60,200 nucleotides of DNA from a virus: IMG/VR virus record IMGVR_UViG_3300044701_002545, positions 1-60,200 of that record, one strand, 5' to 3'. Shown in pieces: positions 19,343 through 33,700 of the stretch; the first letter of the stretch is position 1; each line of letters begins with the position of its first letter. The notes under the pieces are model-generated. The model had not been told where the DNA came from. It saw only the letters and a list, made by a program, of their open reading frames with translations, and did no database searches. Both the position numbers and the translations under genes were made by a program.

Positions 19343-19744
19343 ATGCCTCTAGAGCGGGTAAGTAAAGGTTTTAAAGACATAAGTATGTCGTTTCAGTATA
19401 ATCCACTGAACAACGACCTTATTGCGATCAAAAATGAGACCGCAATAAGCCGCTCCATTCGTAATATTGTTTTTACTCTACCTGGAGAAAAGTTTTTTAA
19501 TGAAAATTTTGGATCTTCAGTCTCTAGAGTGCTATTTGAAAATGTAGATGAGATTTCAGCATCTAGTATTGAAAGTCAGATAAGGACATCTATCAATAAC
19601 TATGAACCAAGGGTTTCTTTGATAAGCGTAACTGCATACCCAGACTATGATAATAATTCCTTTGATGTTACTATCACTTACAATATCATTGGAGTAGATG
19701 TTTCTACTCAACAGTTAGAATTTGTTTTACAACCTACAAGGTAA
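19343..19744 (+). CDS. gp25: Baseplate wedge protein gp25
   Basis: A 133-residue protein of the GpW/gp25 family, the same length as T4 gp25 (132). Conserved features include NETAISRSIRNIVFTLPGEK in the N-terminal half and NFGSSVSRVLFE (the lysozyme-like fold's helix region). It joins sheath and baseplate in the T4 wedge. It is the first gene of the wedge operon and abuts gp6 with no gap. Confidence 0.92.
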   Translation: MPLERVSKGFKDISMSFQYNPLNNDLIAIKNETAISRSIRNIVFTLPGEKFFNENFGSSVSRVLFENVDEISASSIESQIRTSINNYEPRVSLISVTAYPDYDNNSFDVTITYNIIGVDVSTQQLEFVLQPTR

Positions 19745-21712
19745 ATGCCACTAGTAAACTTCACAAATCTGGACTTTGACCAGATTAAAGAATCTATTAA
19801 AAGTTATTTGAGGTCTAATTCGAACTTTACGGATTATGACTTTGAGGGATCTAATCTCTCCACAATAATTGATGTATTGGCATATAATACCTATATTACT
19901 TCATACAATGCCAACATGGTGTCGAATGAAGTTTTTATTGATAGCGCAACTCTAAGAGAAAACGTAGTTGCTCTGGCAAGAAACATAGGTTATAACCCAA
20001 AATCAAGAAAGGCTGCAAGAGCAACGGTTTCTTTTTTCGTTGATACTTCAAATATTACACCAAGACCCTCAACAGTAACTCTTAGAGATGGTGTTGTTGC
20101 AACTTCTTTTGGTAACTTTGGAAATCAATCATATTCCTTCTGCATTTTAAAAGGAAATGATGTATTAAAAGGAAATGATCAGGCAACAAACAATAATCCA
20201 TCGGGACTCACAGTTCCAGTAGTCGATAATATAGCAACTTTTACAGACATTGAGATTATTGAAGGAACTGTTCTATCAAATACATTCACATATTCTTCAA
20301 GAAATCCAAATCAAAGATTTATTCTACCAAACTCAGGTATCGATACTGATACTATTTCTGTAATAGTAACTGAGGGTGGAAGAAAGGCAAAATATATCCT
20401 TCAAGATAGTTTATTTGATATTGATTCAACTTCAAGAGTTTTCTTTTTGCAAGAAATAGAAGATGAAAGATATGAAATCATTTTTGGAGATGGAATATTT
20501 GGTAAGAAACTAGAAGAAGGTTATCAGATAGACGTTTCTTACATAGTTTCGAGTGGTGATAGTGCGAATGGTATTTCACAATTCTCATTCTCAGGAAGAA
20601 TTACATATGAAAGAAATGGAGTTACTTATCCAGTAACATCTGGAATTTCTCTACTAACAACAGGTTTAGGTTCATCTGGAGGAGAGCCTATTGAGTCTGT
20701 AAGTTCTATCAAAAAATATGCTCCAAGAATATATGCTAGTCAGAATAGAGCTTTAACTTCCAGTGATTATGAAACTTTAATCCCAACAAAAATATATCCA
20801 GAAACTGAATCAATTTCAGTGTTTGGTGGAGAAGATTTGGTTCCTCCACAATATGGAAAAGTCTTTATAAGCATAAAACCACGAAATGGAGACTTCCTAC
20901 CAAATCTAATTAAGGATAATATTAAACTTAAACTGAAAAAGTACGCAGTTGCAGGAATTGTTCCTGAAATTTTAGATCTAAAATATCTCTATATCGAGAC
21001 GGCTTCTAAAGTTTATTACAATACAAATCTTGCCCCAAGTTCATCATATGTTTCCAGTTTGATACAATCAAACGTCAATAATTACTCGGAATCAAGTGAG
21101 TTAAATAAGTATGGTGCAAGATTTAAGTATAGTAAATTTTTGAAAATTATTGATGATAGTCATGAATCAGTGACTTCTAATATTACAACCATTAGTATTA
21201 GAAGAGATTTGAGAATTGCATTAAATTCCTTTGCAGAATATCAAATTGGATTTGGTAATGAATTTCATATCAAGAGTATGAATGGTTACAATATTAAATC
21301 AAGTGGATTTAGAGTTTCTGGAATTACTCAGGAAGTTTATCTTTCAGATATTCCAGATAGTGATGCGATTACTGGTTCTATTTTCTTATTCACTGTTCCA
21401 TCCGTGACTTCAACATCTTCAACTATCGTAAGTAGAAATGTTGGAACAATTAATTATAAAACAGGAATAATTACATTGAACCCCATTAACATTACCTCAG
21501 GTAAAGTTAAAAATGGCCAATCAGTTATTGAAATATCTGCAACACCACAATCAAATGATGTTATTGGATTGCAGGATCTTTATTTGCAACTAGATACTAG
21601 TAATAGTTCTTTTGAAATGATATCTGATGAAATTGCATCAGGTCTTGATCCTTCAGCATCTAACTACATTGTATCATCAAGCTACAGCAACGGGAACCTA
21701 GTAAGATCATAA
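19745..21712 (+). CDS. gp6: Baseplate wedge protein gp6
   Basis: A 655-residue protein, close to T4 gp6 (660), of the gp6/J-like baseplate family. The start, FDQIKESIKSYLRSNSNFTD, and the long segment YNTYITSYNANMVSNEVFID followed by ATLRENVVALARNIGYNPKS are typical of the family. gp6 forms the ring that holds the wedges together. It follows gp25 directly and precedes gp7 by four bases. Confidence 0.92.
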   Translation: MPLVNFTNLDFDQIKESIKSYLRSNSNFTDYDFEGSNLSTIIDVLAYNTYITSYNANMVSNEVFIDSATLRENVVALARNIGYNPKSRKAARATVSFFVDTSNITPRPSTVTLRDGVVATSFGNFGNQSYSFCILKGNDVLKGNDQATNNNPSGLTVPVVDNIATFTDIEIIEGTVLSNTFTYSSRNPNQRFILPNSGIDTDTISVIVTEGGRKAKYILQDSLFDIDSTSRVFFLQEIEDERYEIIFGDGIFGKKLEEGYQIDVSYIVSSGDSANGISQFSFSGRITYERNGVTYPVTSGISLLTTGLGSSGGEPIESVSSIKKYAPRIYASQNRALTSSDYETLIPTKIYPETESISVFGGEDLVPPQYGKVFISIKPRNGDFLPNLIKDNIKLKLKKYAVAGIVPEILDLKYLYIETASKVYYNTNLAPSSSYVSSLIQSNVNNYSESSELNKYGARFKYSKFLKIIDDSHESVTSNITTISIRRDLRIALNSFAEYQIGFGNEFHIKSMNGYNIKSSGFRVSGITQEVYLSDIPDSDAITGSIFLFTVPSVTSTSSTIVSRNVGTINYKTGIITLNPINITSGKVKNGQSVIEISATPQSNDVIGLQDLYLQLDTSNSSFEMISDEIASGLDPSASNYIVSSSYSNGNLVRS

Positions 21713-21716
21713 TCAA

Positions 21717-24700
21717 ATGACAGAGAAAAGAATTCAATTTAGCAACATTGTACGCAACCAACTCCCTGCGTATGTAACAGAGCAATACCCATTGGTTGCT
21801 GAGTTTATATCCCAATATTATCTTTCTCAAGAATTTCAAGGTGCTCCCACAGATTTAATACAAAATATTGATAAGTATACAAAGTTAGATAATATTACAA
21901 ATCTAAAGAATACTGCTGTACTTAATTCAGATATATCATCTTTAGATACTACAATTACAGTATCTTTATCCCAAACAACTGATTCTGGTGTTGATTTATC
22001 AGGAACTGTTGGATTTCCCGATTCTTATGGCCTGTTACTAATTGATGATGAAATAATCACATATACAGGCAAAACTGAAACATCTTTTACTGGATGTATT
22101 CGTGGTTTTAGTGGCGTATCTTCTCTAAAGAAGAAAAACTCACCAGATGAACTTGTCTTTTCAAGTACAAGTGCAGCGGCTCATATATCTGGCGCTACAA
22201 TTACCAATTTAAGTAATTTATTCTTAAATGAATTTTTATTAAAAACAAAGTATCAATTAACTCCTGGACTGGATAGCAGATCTTTTGATGAAGGTCTTAA
22301 TCAGAATTTATTCATAAAGCAAGTAAAAGATTTTTACCTGAGCAAAGGTACACCAGAATCTTTTAAAATTTTGTTTAAGGCACTTTACAATGAGGAAGTT
22401 GATGTAATAAAACCGAAAGAATATATTTTCAAACCATCAGATGCCCAATATAGAGTAACTAATAGTTTTGTAGTAGAGGCTATTTCTGGAGATCCTGAAG
22501 AATTAGTTAATGCGACTTTGTTCCAAGACGAGTATGGAACTATAAACAAAGCCTATGCTCCGGTTGCTCAGGTTGAAAAAATTACTTCCAAAGACGGAAA
22601 AACATATTATAAAATTGGAATAGATGCAGGTTACTCTAGAGACATTAGAGTGGATGGATCTGTTTATGGAGATTTCTCAATACATCCAAAATCCAAATTA
22701 ATTAAAAATGTCTCTGCTAATTCAACATATCTCGATGTTGACTCTACAGTCGGATTTCCTGAAAGTGGAGAATTGTATGTAACTTATAATGATAATACCA
22801 CCGGCACTGTAACTTATACTTCAAAATCGTATAACCAATTTTTTGGTTGCTCAAATATTAGCAAAACTATACTTGATGGAAGTTCAATTGCAATTAATAC
22901 ATTTGCATATGGATACTCTCCAACTAACGAATTAATAAAAATTAGAGTTAATTCTGTAATAGAAGATATTGAAATAGTAGACGATACTTTTTACTTGAAC
23001 GCTGAGGAAAACATTCAAGTAAAAACTTTAGGAGTTAATCCAAAAGACAACATTTCGAATAATTGGTTCTTTAATGTACCAGCTTCTTTTTCTGTAAAGA
23101 ACTTTTCTTTAGTTGATAACTCTGAGTTAAAGACTTATCTATTGGAGACTAATGAAGATAATTATTTAAAAATAGGGGATTTTATAACTCTTATTAATGT
23201 AGATGGATTGGAAAAAAATGGACAAGTTGCATCTATTCAGTCACTAAGATCATTTAATTTTACTTCATCAGAAATAATTGTTTCGCCATCAAAGGTAAAA
23301 AGATCACTATCAAAATCTAATACTCAATATTTTCCAGATTCCTCTAATATTAATACAAATGTTCAAAATGTTTATAAGATAAAAGATAGAACATTAGTTG
23401 CATCTTCATCAATACCAACGTATTTAAATCAAAAATTAGATGTTTTTAATCGTGCTGTAACCATATCTGGAACATTTGCAGAAGGAACCAGTACTTTTAC
23501 CATAACATCACAGTCTGATCATGGTTTTTACACAGGTGATGCAATTTATTATACTCCACAGAAAATAACCGTATCTACATTTAATGACGATATTACAATA
23601 GAGTCCACTGAAATTTTAAGTTCTTTGTTTGATGAAGGAATTTATTTTATAAAAAGAGTTGATAAAAACAACGTAAAGTTCGCAAGAAGCCTTTCTGATA
23701 TTAACACAGGAAATTTTATAACGTTAAGTTTAGAAAAAACTGTATCTGATAATACTATTATACCATATAGATTTAATGGAAAAACCCTATCACATCAAAA
23801 GTTATTAAGAGAAATAAGTTCTCCAACAAATGACGGCAAGGTTTATGAAACTAAACCAGGTAATACAGGTATTTTGATTAATGGAGTTGAAATTTTAAAC
23901 TATAAATCAAAAGATGTTGTATATTATGGAAACATTGAGGATGTAGAAGTTACATCTCCTGGTTTTGGATATGATGTTATTAATCCACCAGCAATTTCAA
24001 TATCAGATGAAGTTGGAACTGGAGCAACAGGTTATGTTTCAGTAAGAGGATTTTTAGATTCTATCAGAATTGTTGATCCTGGATTTGATTACGTTTCTAC
24101 TCCGACTGTTACTATAACGGGAGGAAATGGATCTGGGGCTAGCGCAAGTGTTAATTTAAAGTCTGTAATACACTCAGCAACTTTTAATTCACAGCAAGCA
24201 TCGAATCAAATTTCTTTAGGATCTACTCAATCTATAATTGGATTTTCCACATTCCACAAATTTAGAGATTCTGAAAGAGTAATCTATAAGACAGATGGAC
24301 AAAATGCGATAGGCGGAATATCAACGGAAGCTTCATACTACATTTCCATACAATCACCAACATCAGTTAAGTTACATAAAACTTTTGAGGATTCTGCTGC
24401 CGGAATTAACACGGTAGTGTTGACTTCATATGGAACTGGAAATCATAGATTGCAATCATATAATTTAAAATCTGTTATTGATTCTATAAATGTTGTTAAC
24501 TCTGGATCTGGATATGAAAATAAAAAGAGAACCGTTTCATCATCTGGCATAAACACAACAGCAAATACAATAACAATACCAGATCATCAATATAATTCTG
24601 GCGAACTAGTCAAATACACAAGTACTGGATCTCCTATTGGTGGATTAACAAGTGGATCACAATATTATATTACAAAATTAAATTCAAATATTTTCAGATT

Positions 24701-27700
24701 ATCTGAAGTAAACTCAAATGGAAATGATAAAGATCTTTATTATAAAAACAATCAATATGTCAATTTAACCAGTTTTGGTTCTGGTACGCATAGTTTTAAT
24801 TATCCAGATATAAGTGTTGTTGTTGAAGGAAAAATAGGAGTTTCTTCGGTTAGTGGAGAAACTTTCCAAGCCGTAGTGCAACCATTCTTCAGTGGAGAAA
24901 TAACTTCGCTTCATTTGTCCAATGGTGGACAAAACTATGGATCTAACAGCATTCTTAATTATAATAGACAACCATTAGTAACTTTAATTAATGGAAGAAA
25001 CGCACAATTAAATCCCGTAATTTCTAACGGAAGAATAGTTGAAGTCCTAGTTAATAATGCAGGTTCTGGTTATGTTAGCACTCCTCGTTTGTTAATTTTA
25101 GGTGGAGGATCTGGTGCAGTAATAACACCTGTTCTTGAAAATGGACAAATAACTGAGGTTAAAGTCATAAATGGTGGATCAGGATATCAAAATGGAGTAA
25201 CTAGTATTCAAGTTATCCCTGCTGGACAAGGTGCTGAATTTAACACAAAAATCAAGACTTGGACTGTTAATCTTTTCCAAAAGTATCTCTCAAGTATTTC
25301 TGGTGATGATGGATTTGTATCAGATTCTCCATTAGAAAAATATGGATTACAATACACTCACTTATATGCTCCTAGAAAATTAAGAGAGTCTGTATATTCT
25401 GTTAATTCTGACGGAAATACGTTATATGGAAAGTTAGACCTAATAAAGAGAAACAATACCGAAACTTCTTCTACAAGTCACTCACCAATAATTGGATGGG
25501 CATATGATGGAAATCCTATCTATGGCCCTTATGGATATGAAACAAAGAATGGAGGGAAGATAACCCAGATGAAATCTGGGTATAAATTACAACCATCTCC
25601 AATTAGGCCATCTACTCTAGAGTTTCCAGTTGGATTTTTTGTTGAGGACTATGTTTATGATGAAGTGAATGGAGAAGACATTTTAGATGAAAATAATGGA
25701 AGATTTTGCATAACACCAGATTATCCTAATGGTACTTATGCGTATTTTTCTACAATCAATGATTCTTCTGCAGATTCATTTGGTCCTTTTTCTGGATATA
25801 GAAGACCAGCTTTCCCATATTTGATTGGAAATAGTTATAAATCAAAACCAATAGATTTTAACTTTGAAAATACATCGAATCAAGATAATATAAACTTAAA
25901 TGAAACGAATTGGGTTAGAAACACTACACCATATAATTTGCTTTCATACGAATATGCTACAATACCAAATTCTTTAGATCAAAAGTTTAAGATAAGATAT
26001 AGTTCCCCAGGTTCTATAGAATCTGTTGGTATCAATAGTGGTGGTGTTGATTATAAAGTAAATGATAGGGTTATCTTTGATAATGGTGAAACTGGTGGAT
26101 CTGGTGTAGACGTAAGAGTTTCTAGAATAAAAGGAAAACAAGTAAGTTCTGTAAGTGTTGCATCTAGTAATATTTTTAATGTAGAATTTTATCCATTTGA
26201 TCAGAAAGGTACTTTCATAGCTTTCTCACCAAATCCACACAATTTTTCAAATCAACAAACTATTTCTGTCACAGGTATTAATACATCATCTTCTTCGTTA
26301 GAGGGTTCATACCGAGTTGGAATTAGTTCAATAGTTCTGGCTCCTGTTGGTTTGGGAACAAGTACAATAGCAATTCAAAGTTCATCTACTACAGGTATTG
26401 TAACTTACATTAGTGTTATAGGAAATATTTCCGAAATTAGAGAAAATGATATACTTGGAATTGGTACTGAAAGAGTAAAAGTATTAAATGTAGATTATAT
26501 TTCTTCTCGACTGAGAATTCTTAGAGCAGTTGATGGAACAGTAGGATCTTCGCATACAATTTCAGAGCTTTTATATGAAGATCCCAGAAAACTTACATTT
26601 GAAGTAGGATTAACTACAAATTCCAATTATAGATTTAACAAAGAAATTTATTTTAATCCAGTAGACTCTATTGGTCTGGGAACTTTGTCTGGAGTTGGTA
26701 TTGGAACAACTATAATATTCTCAAATCCAGGTTCTGGAATTTCTTCGGTCTTTATTCCAACCAGAACAATTTATCTACCATCCCATAACTTGAAGACTGG
26801 GGACGAACTTATTTACAATGTAAATGTTGGATCGGGAATATCAGTTTCTACGAATGGTTCTACCATCTTTAGGTTGAATGATCAGTCTCTGGTTTATGTA
26901 GCAAAGATTTCTGATGATCTAATCGGAATATCTACTGTTAAAGTTGGATTAGGTACAACAGGATCTTTTGTAGGTATTGCAAGTACACAGTCCAATCAGT
27001 CAACCTTATACTTCACTGGAATTGGCACTGGTGTGTACCATAGTTTCAAAACAAACTATCCAACAATCAAAGGTCAGCTCTTAAGAAACTTAGTAACAGT
27101 TTCAACAGCACAAACACACGGTCTTTTAAATGAAGATGTTGTTAATGTTTCTGTCAAATCTGGTATTATAACTTCAGTTGTTGTAAAATATAATGATAAT
27201 AACAGAAAACTGGTCGTAAATCCAAAAGATTTTGTATCTGGGGGAGTAAGTACAACAACCAATTCAATCAACATCCCAAATCATAATTTTTATGCCGGCC
27301 AAAAAGTTTTACACACATCAGCATCACCTTCAGGTGGTTTAAATAATAATCAAGAGTATTATATTGTTATAGTTGATCAAAATAATATAAAATTATCTGA
27401 TACATATCTAAATTCAATTTCCCCATCTCCAGTTATTGTTGATATTTCAAGTTCATCTTCTGGAACAATATCTCCAGTAAATCCTGAAATTGTAATAACT
27501 AAAAATTCAACTGTTCAGTTTGATCTTTCTGATATTTCCCTTTCTTACTCTTATCTTGGAACAAGATATCCAGCTTTTAATTTAAAATTCTACAAAGATT
27601 CTAACTTCGTAGAAGAATTTAATACTACAGGAAAAGATATCCTCTTTGATGTAAGAAAGTCTGGTATAGTTGGCACTAATGGATTAGTAACACTATATTC

Positions 27701-30700
27701 GAATGAACTGTTCCCTGAGAAGTTATTCTATAAATTAGTTCCTCTCGAAACTAACGGAATTCCTAAAGAAAAATATGAAGTAGACATTGATGATACTGTA
27801 TTTGCAAATAATCAAATTACATTTTCTGATAGCCTTTATAATGGTGAATATCAAGTTTCTGTTGCATCATCAACTTCTTTCAATTATACGGTATCCAGAC
27901 TACCAGAGTCTTCTTCATATGCTCCAACTAACTCTGCTATAGAATATGACACCACATCACTAAATGCACTTGGTTCAATTTTCGAACTAAACATTGCTAA
28001 CAGCGGAGCAAATTATTATTCCTTACCAGGAATTTCCACAATTTCATCTGTTAATGGATCTAGTGCAATCTTAGAACCAAACAGCAGATCTATTGGAGTT
28101 GTTCAAAAAACTAGAAAGATTGACATCGGATTTGATTTTCCATCAGATTTTAGTTTGAGACCAAGTGCATCTTTGCCTCAACTTGCAAAGATGGAACCTC
28201 TATCTACAATAGATTATATTGGTATTACCTCTTCAGGAAGAGGATATTCTAAAGCTCCAAAATTAATTTTACTTGACGGCAAAACTAATCAACTGGTTAA
28301 AGATGTTGATTTGAAATATACTCTTGGAGACTCTAAAGTAACTATACTGAATAATACGTTCTCTCTGAATAATGTAAAACCAACAATAATTCCAACACAA
28401 AATACAAATGGAATTGGAATTGGATCGATATCTTACAACTCAACAAATAAAAAAGTTACGGTAGTTCTTTCTGTTGGATTTAGTACTGAAAACACGTTCC
28501 CATTTGCAGTAAATGATAAAGTTTTAATAGAAAATATTAGTGTTGGTGTAGGATCTACAGGAAAAGGATATAATTCAGAAAAATATAACTACACTCTTTT
28601 CACTTTAACTGATGTTGATCAGAATCTTGGTGGAATTGGAACTGTGGCTTACAGTTTGGATGGATTACTTTCTTCAAATGAAATTCCAGGAATTTTTGAT
28701 CCTTTCAATTCTTCTGGAAGGATCATACCACAAAAAGATTTTCCACTTTTCAACCCAGTATTGAAGAAAGGAGAATTTTTAAAAGGAGAAACAATTGTAT
28801 CAGATTCTGCAGTTGGTTTTGTTGAGAAATGGGATCCAAAATCAAGTATTCTATCGATAGGATCAAAATCAGATTTTGTAACAGGTGAAGTTGTTAAAGG
28901 AGCCTCATCCAATGCAAGTGGTTTAATTTCTAATATTACAATATTTGATGCTTTCTTTAAATTAAATGCACTATCAAAAGTAGAGAATGGTTGGAATTCT
29001 AATGTAGGATTTTTGAATGATAACTTACAAAGAATTCAAGATAGTTTTTATTATCAAAACTTCTCATACTCTCTAAAATCTGCAGTTCCTTATGATGATT
29101 GGGAAGATGTTGTAGGATCACTAAACCATACCGCCGGATTTAAAAAGTTTAGTGACCTTGAGATGAAATCTTCTCTCAAGTATAATTCTAACAGAGAAGA
29201 ATTGAATTCTTTGGACGATTCTTTGGTTGTCAGAAGTCCAATAGATTCATCTTTCACTGTTTTGGTAGATTTTGTCAGTGTTGTTGATTTAAATTGTGTT
29301 AAAGATTTTGACTTAGTTAGAGAAAATGCTCTAGTGAGTGACAGATTATTCTCCGATGAAATTACATTCTCAAGTAGAGTGTTAACGGATTATTTTGAAT
29401 CTGTTGGAAATCGTGTTTTACTCATAGATGATGTAAGTTATCTATTCAACAGTAATCCTAGAGATGAAAGATACTCTAATATTTCAAGAATCAATTCAAA
29501 TAATTTTAAAACTAAAAAGTGCTTTATCTATACAAGAGATTCTAGGTATTATAATGAGAGGCAAATAACAGCACTGAGTTTGGCTCAGAATGATGGTTTA
29601 GGATATTTAAATCAGTATGCTAGAGTCGAAACCCAATATGATATGGGTTCATATGATTTTGCGATAGAGGGTTCTGATGCTGTTCTACGTTTTTATCCAA
29701 CCAAATTTGAAAGAAACAATTTTAATACAACTGTACTATCGTATGATGTAAACGATGGCATTTCTGGAATTGGTAGTACAAATCTTAATATTGTAAATAT
29801 TGTCACAAATAATGCAACAGTATCCTCTGGAACAACTACGACAATAGTATCGTTTGATAAGGCTTCTTATAGATCATCAAAACTTCTTATACAATTTTAT
29901 AATCAAACTCAGACTGATTATCAGTTTGATGAAATTACTTTATTACATGATGATACTGATGTAAGTATACTAGAATATGGAAGATTAAACACAAATCTTA
30001 GAGAAGAGAGTTTATCTGGTTTTGGAACTTATAATGCTTACATTTCTGGATCCAATGTAATCTTAGATTTCATACCAAATGCAGGTATTGCTGGAACTGT
30101 AAACTTAATCAACACATTAATAACAGATTCGACAGGATCTACTACCAATTCCGAAATAACTCTAAATCATGCTGTTTTAGAAGGAAATAGAGTTGCAATT
30201 TCTTCAACAGTTTCACCAATATCAACTGTTGTTGTTGATTATGACGACATTTATGATACAGCATATTGTATCGTACAAGTAACAGATACTACAAATAACA
30301 GACATCAAATATCTGAAATTGTAATTATTGATGATGATAGTGAAGTATATTTCACTGAATTTGGAAATATTGAAACTTCTGTTGGGTTAGGAACATTTGG
30401 AGCAACCAGAAGTGGTGGAGTAACACAACTCACATTTACACCACTTCCAAATATTAATGTTGATGTAAGATCTTTTGTAAATTCCATCTCCATAGCCTCA
30501 ACAACAACAGACACATTAAGTTTGAATAATGCAACAATTGTGTCTGAAAGTGGTACTTATTTTGGAACAGGATTTGACGTTAAGCGTTCTTTCCCACTAC
30601 AACATAATCAAAGAGATATTTTCTCAAGATATTTTGATGGATCTAGTTCCACTGTTGTTGATGTTACCAATGACACGGTGACTGTTCCTGGACACTTCTT

Positions 30701-33700
30701 TGTTAGTGGAGAAGAAGTAGAATATTCTAACGGATCTTCTTCTTCAGCAAACTCTATTAGTATTGGATCTACCTTTATTGTTGGCATAGGAACGACCGAT
30801 AAATTACCATCATCAGTGTTTATTATCAAGGAAAGTGATAATAAAATTAAATTTGCTGCTAGTGCAGAAAATGCATTAAAAGTTGTTCCCGACTATTTGA
30901 ACATTACAAGCGTAGGTGCAGGAAGTTCTCACACAATTGTAGCTAAAAATAAAAATCCAAAAGTTATTGTTACAATTGATAATGTTATACAATCACCTGT
31001 AGTTTCTACAGCAATAACTTCAACATTAGCTTCAAAATCTCTTGTAATTGATGATGTACTGTATTTCAGCGGCATAACTTCATTCTTCAGTGGAGATCTA
31101 ATCAAAATTGAAGATGAGATAATGTTGGTTGACTCTGTTGGATTTGGTAGCACAAATGCAGTAAAAGTAACTAGACCTTGGATGGGAACTGATATTGGTC
31201 CAGTTGTCGGGTATTCTACAAATTCTGTTGTTACGAAAGTTACTGGATCGTACAATATTGTTGGTAATACTATCAATTTTGCAAGTGCTCCATATGGAAA
31301 CGTTCCTAAAGAAACAACTGATCCTGATGAGAGAGATTGGGTTGGAATAAAGAGTTCCTCTTCTTTCCACGGAAGAGTATTCTTGAAAAATGGAGTTGAA
31401 CTTACTACTGAGGAGACTTATTATAAGAATCGCGTATTCTTTGATGTGTCAAGTGAATTTGATGGAAATACAGATAAATTTAGTTTAAAATATGAAAATC
31501 AAAGTAATGTTACTGGCGTATCAACAGATAATGTTATAGTTTTAGTAAATGATATTTTCCAAACTCCAGGATTATCAAATAATTATACTTTAACAGAGTC
31601 TTCTGGAATAACAACAGCAACTTTCATAGGATCTGGAGTTTCTATAACTAGCGATCCAAACACATCAACATTACCTATGGGTGGTGTTATTGTCTCTGTT
31701 GGATCGGAAGAGGGATTTGGTTATCAACCACTGGTTTCTGCTGGTGGAACTGCTATAGTTTCTGGACTTGGGACAATATCTTCTGTAAGTATTGGAAACA
31801 GTGGATCTGGATACAGAGTTGGAGTTCAAACTGTAAGAGTTGGTGTTGCAACTTCAACAACAGGAACTCCGAATGTAGTTTATGTTGGAGTGGCTTCCGT
31901 AAGCAATGGAAACGTAGTTAGCATCGCCATTACCAATCCCGGTGTTGGATATACAAACACAAATCCACCATATGTAATAATCGATTCTCCACTATCATAT
32001 TCAAATATTCCATTAGTTTATAGTTCTCCTTCTTCTGGAATTGGAACTGGAGCAGTTGTTGATATTGTTGTTGGACAAGGTTCTAGTGTAATAGATTTTG
32101 AACTCAAAAATACTGGTTATGGATATGGTCAGGGAGATGTATTGACGATACCTATTGGAGGTTCTGCAGGAATATTAACAACATCTAGCCCAAGTTTCAG
32201 TGAATTTAAAATAACAGTAGATAGAACTTTTACTGATAAGTTTTCTGGATGGTATATTGGTCAACTACAAACACTTGATACTATTGAAGATCAATTCAAT
32301 GGTCAAAAAACAAGTTTCCAACTCAAGGTTGGTGGAGTAATAACTTCCATTCTATCTAAGAGGGGAACTTCAATTGACGTTGAGCAATGTTTATTAGTTT
32401 TCCTAAATGATGTTCTTCAAGTTCCAGGTGATTCTTACATATTTGCTGGAGGAAGCACAATCACGTTTACTGAAGCTCCAAGAGAAGGAGACAGTTGTAC
32501 AATTGTATTCTATAAAGGAAACGGAGACACTGATGTCATCTTCAGAAACGTAATAGAAACAGTTAAAGAAGGTGATGAATTAACTATTGATTATGATCCA
32601 TCAATTGGACAGTCTCCAACTTTACAAGAAGAAGAAAGAACAGTAACGTCAGTTCTTGCAACTGATGTTGTTGAAACAGTTCCTTATTTTGGCCCAGGAA
32701 ATACTGCCGATGAGGAGTTGGTAAGACCAGTAACTTGGTGCAGACAAACTGAAGATAAGATTATTAATGGAAAGGAAGTAGGAAAGAGTAGAGAACTTTA
32801 TGAGGCGGTAATTTACCCATCAGCATATGTAATTCAGACTGTTTCTACAGGTACTACGACAATTTATGTTGACAATATTCGCCCATTCTTCAATCCTTCA
32901 AATGAAAATAACATATCATTGACCTTCCAAGATAGAATTATTATTTCATCTCAAGATACAAAAGTATCTGCTTCAGCAACAGCAATAGTTTCTGGGCTTG
33001 GAACAATATCGTCAATTTCTATCAATAGTGGCGGATCTGGATACTTAACTACACCATCAGTTTCTATCCAATCTCCAATTGGACTAGGAACTACTGCATC
33101 CGCAACAGCCTCTGCTACGTTGATTAGTGATTCCGTCTCTACTATTACTGTTACAAATCCCGGAACAGGATACACAAACACAAATCCACCTGCAGTTCTT
33201 GTAGAATCTCCTTCACCTCAAAGAGAATCAAACAGAGTTTCTTCATATTCTGGCGATTCTGGTGTTATAGTTGGATTTGGTACAACTTCGGTTAATCCAG
33301 ACGTTTTCCAATTTGTCTTTGATCTTTACATTCCTGAAAATTCATATTTAAGACAGTCATCTATTGCAGGATCATCAACAACAATAAGTTCATTGAACAC
33401 TGGTGATTATTTTGTTGTTTATGGTTCAAATGTTGGATTCTCTACTCAATTCTTATCACCAAGATCCGCAAGAATTGATGGTTCTACAATAGGACTCTCA
33501 ACACAGTTTATTGATAATGTTTATCAAGTTGAAACTGCGGAAAATGTACGAGTAAATGTGGCAGGAATAGGAACAACATATGCTCGAAGAATATTTACAA
33601 GAATTTCTGGAATTAGTACAGTTGACTTTAGTTACAGTACAATAACATTTGATTCTACTGTTTATTCTTTTGATTCTATTGGCGTTTCTACAGCAGGAAT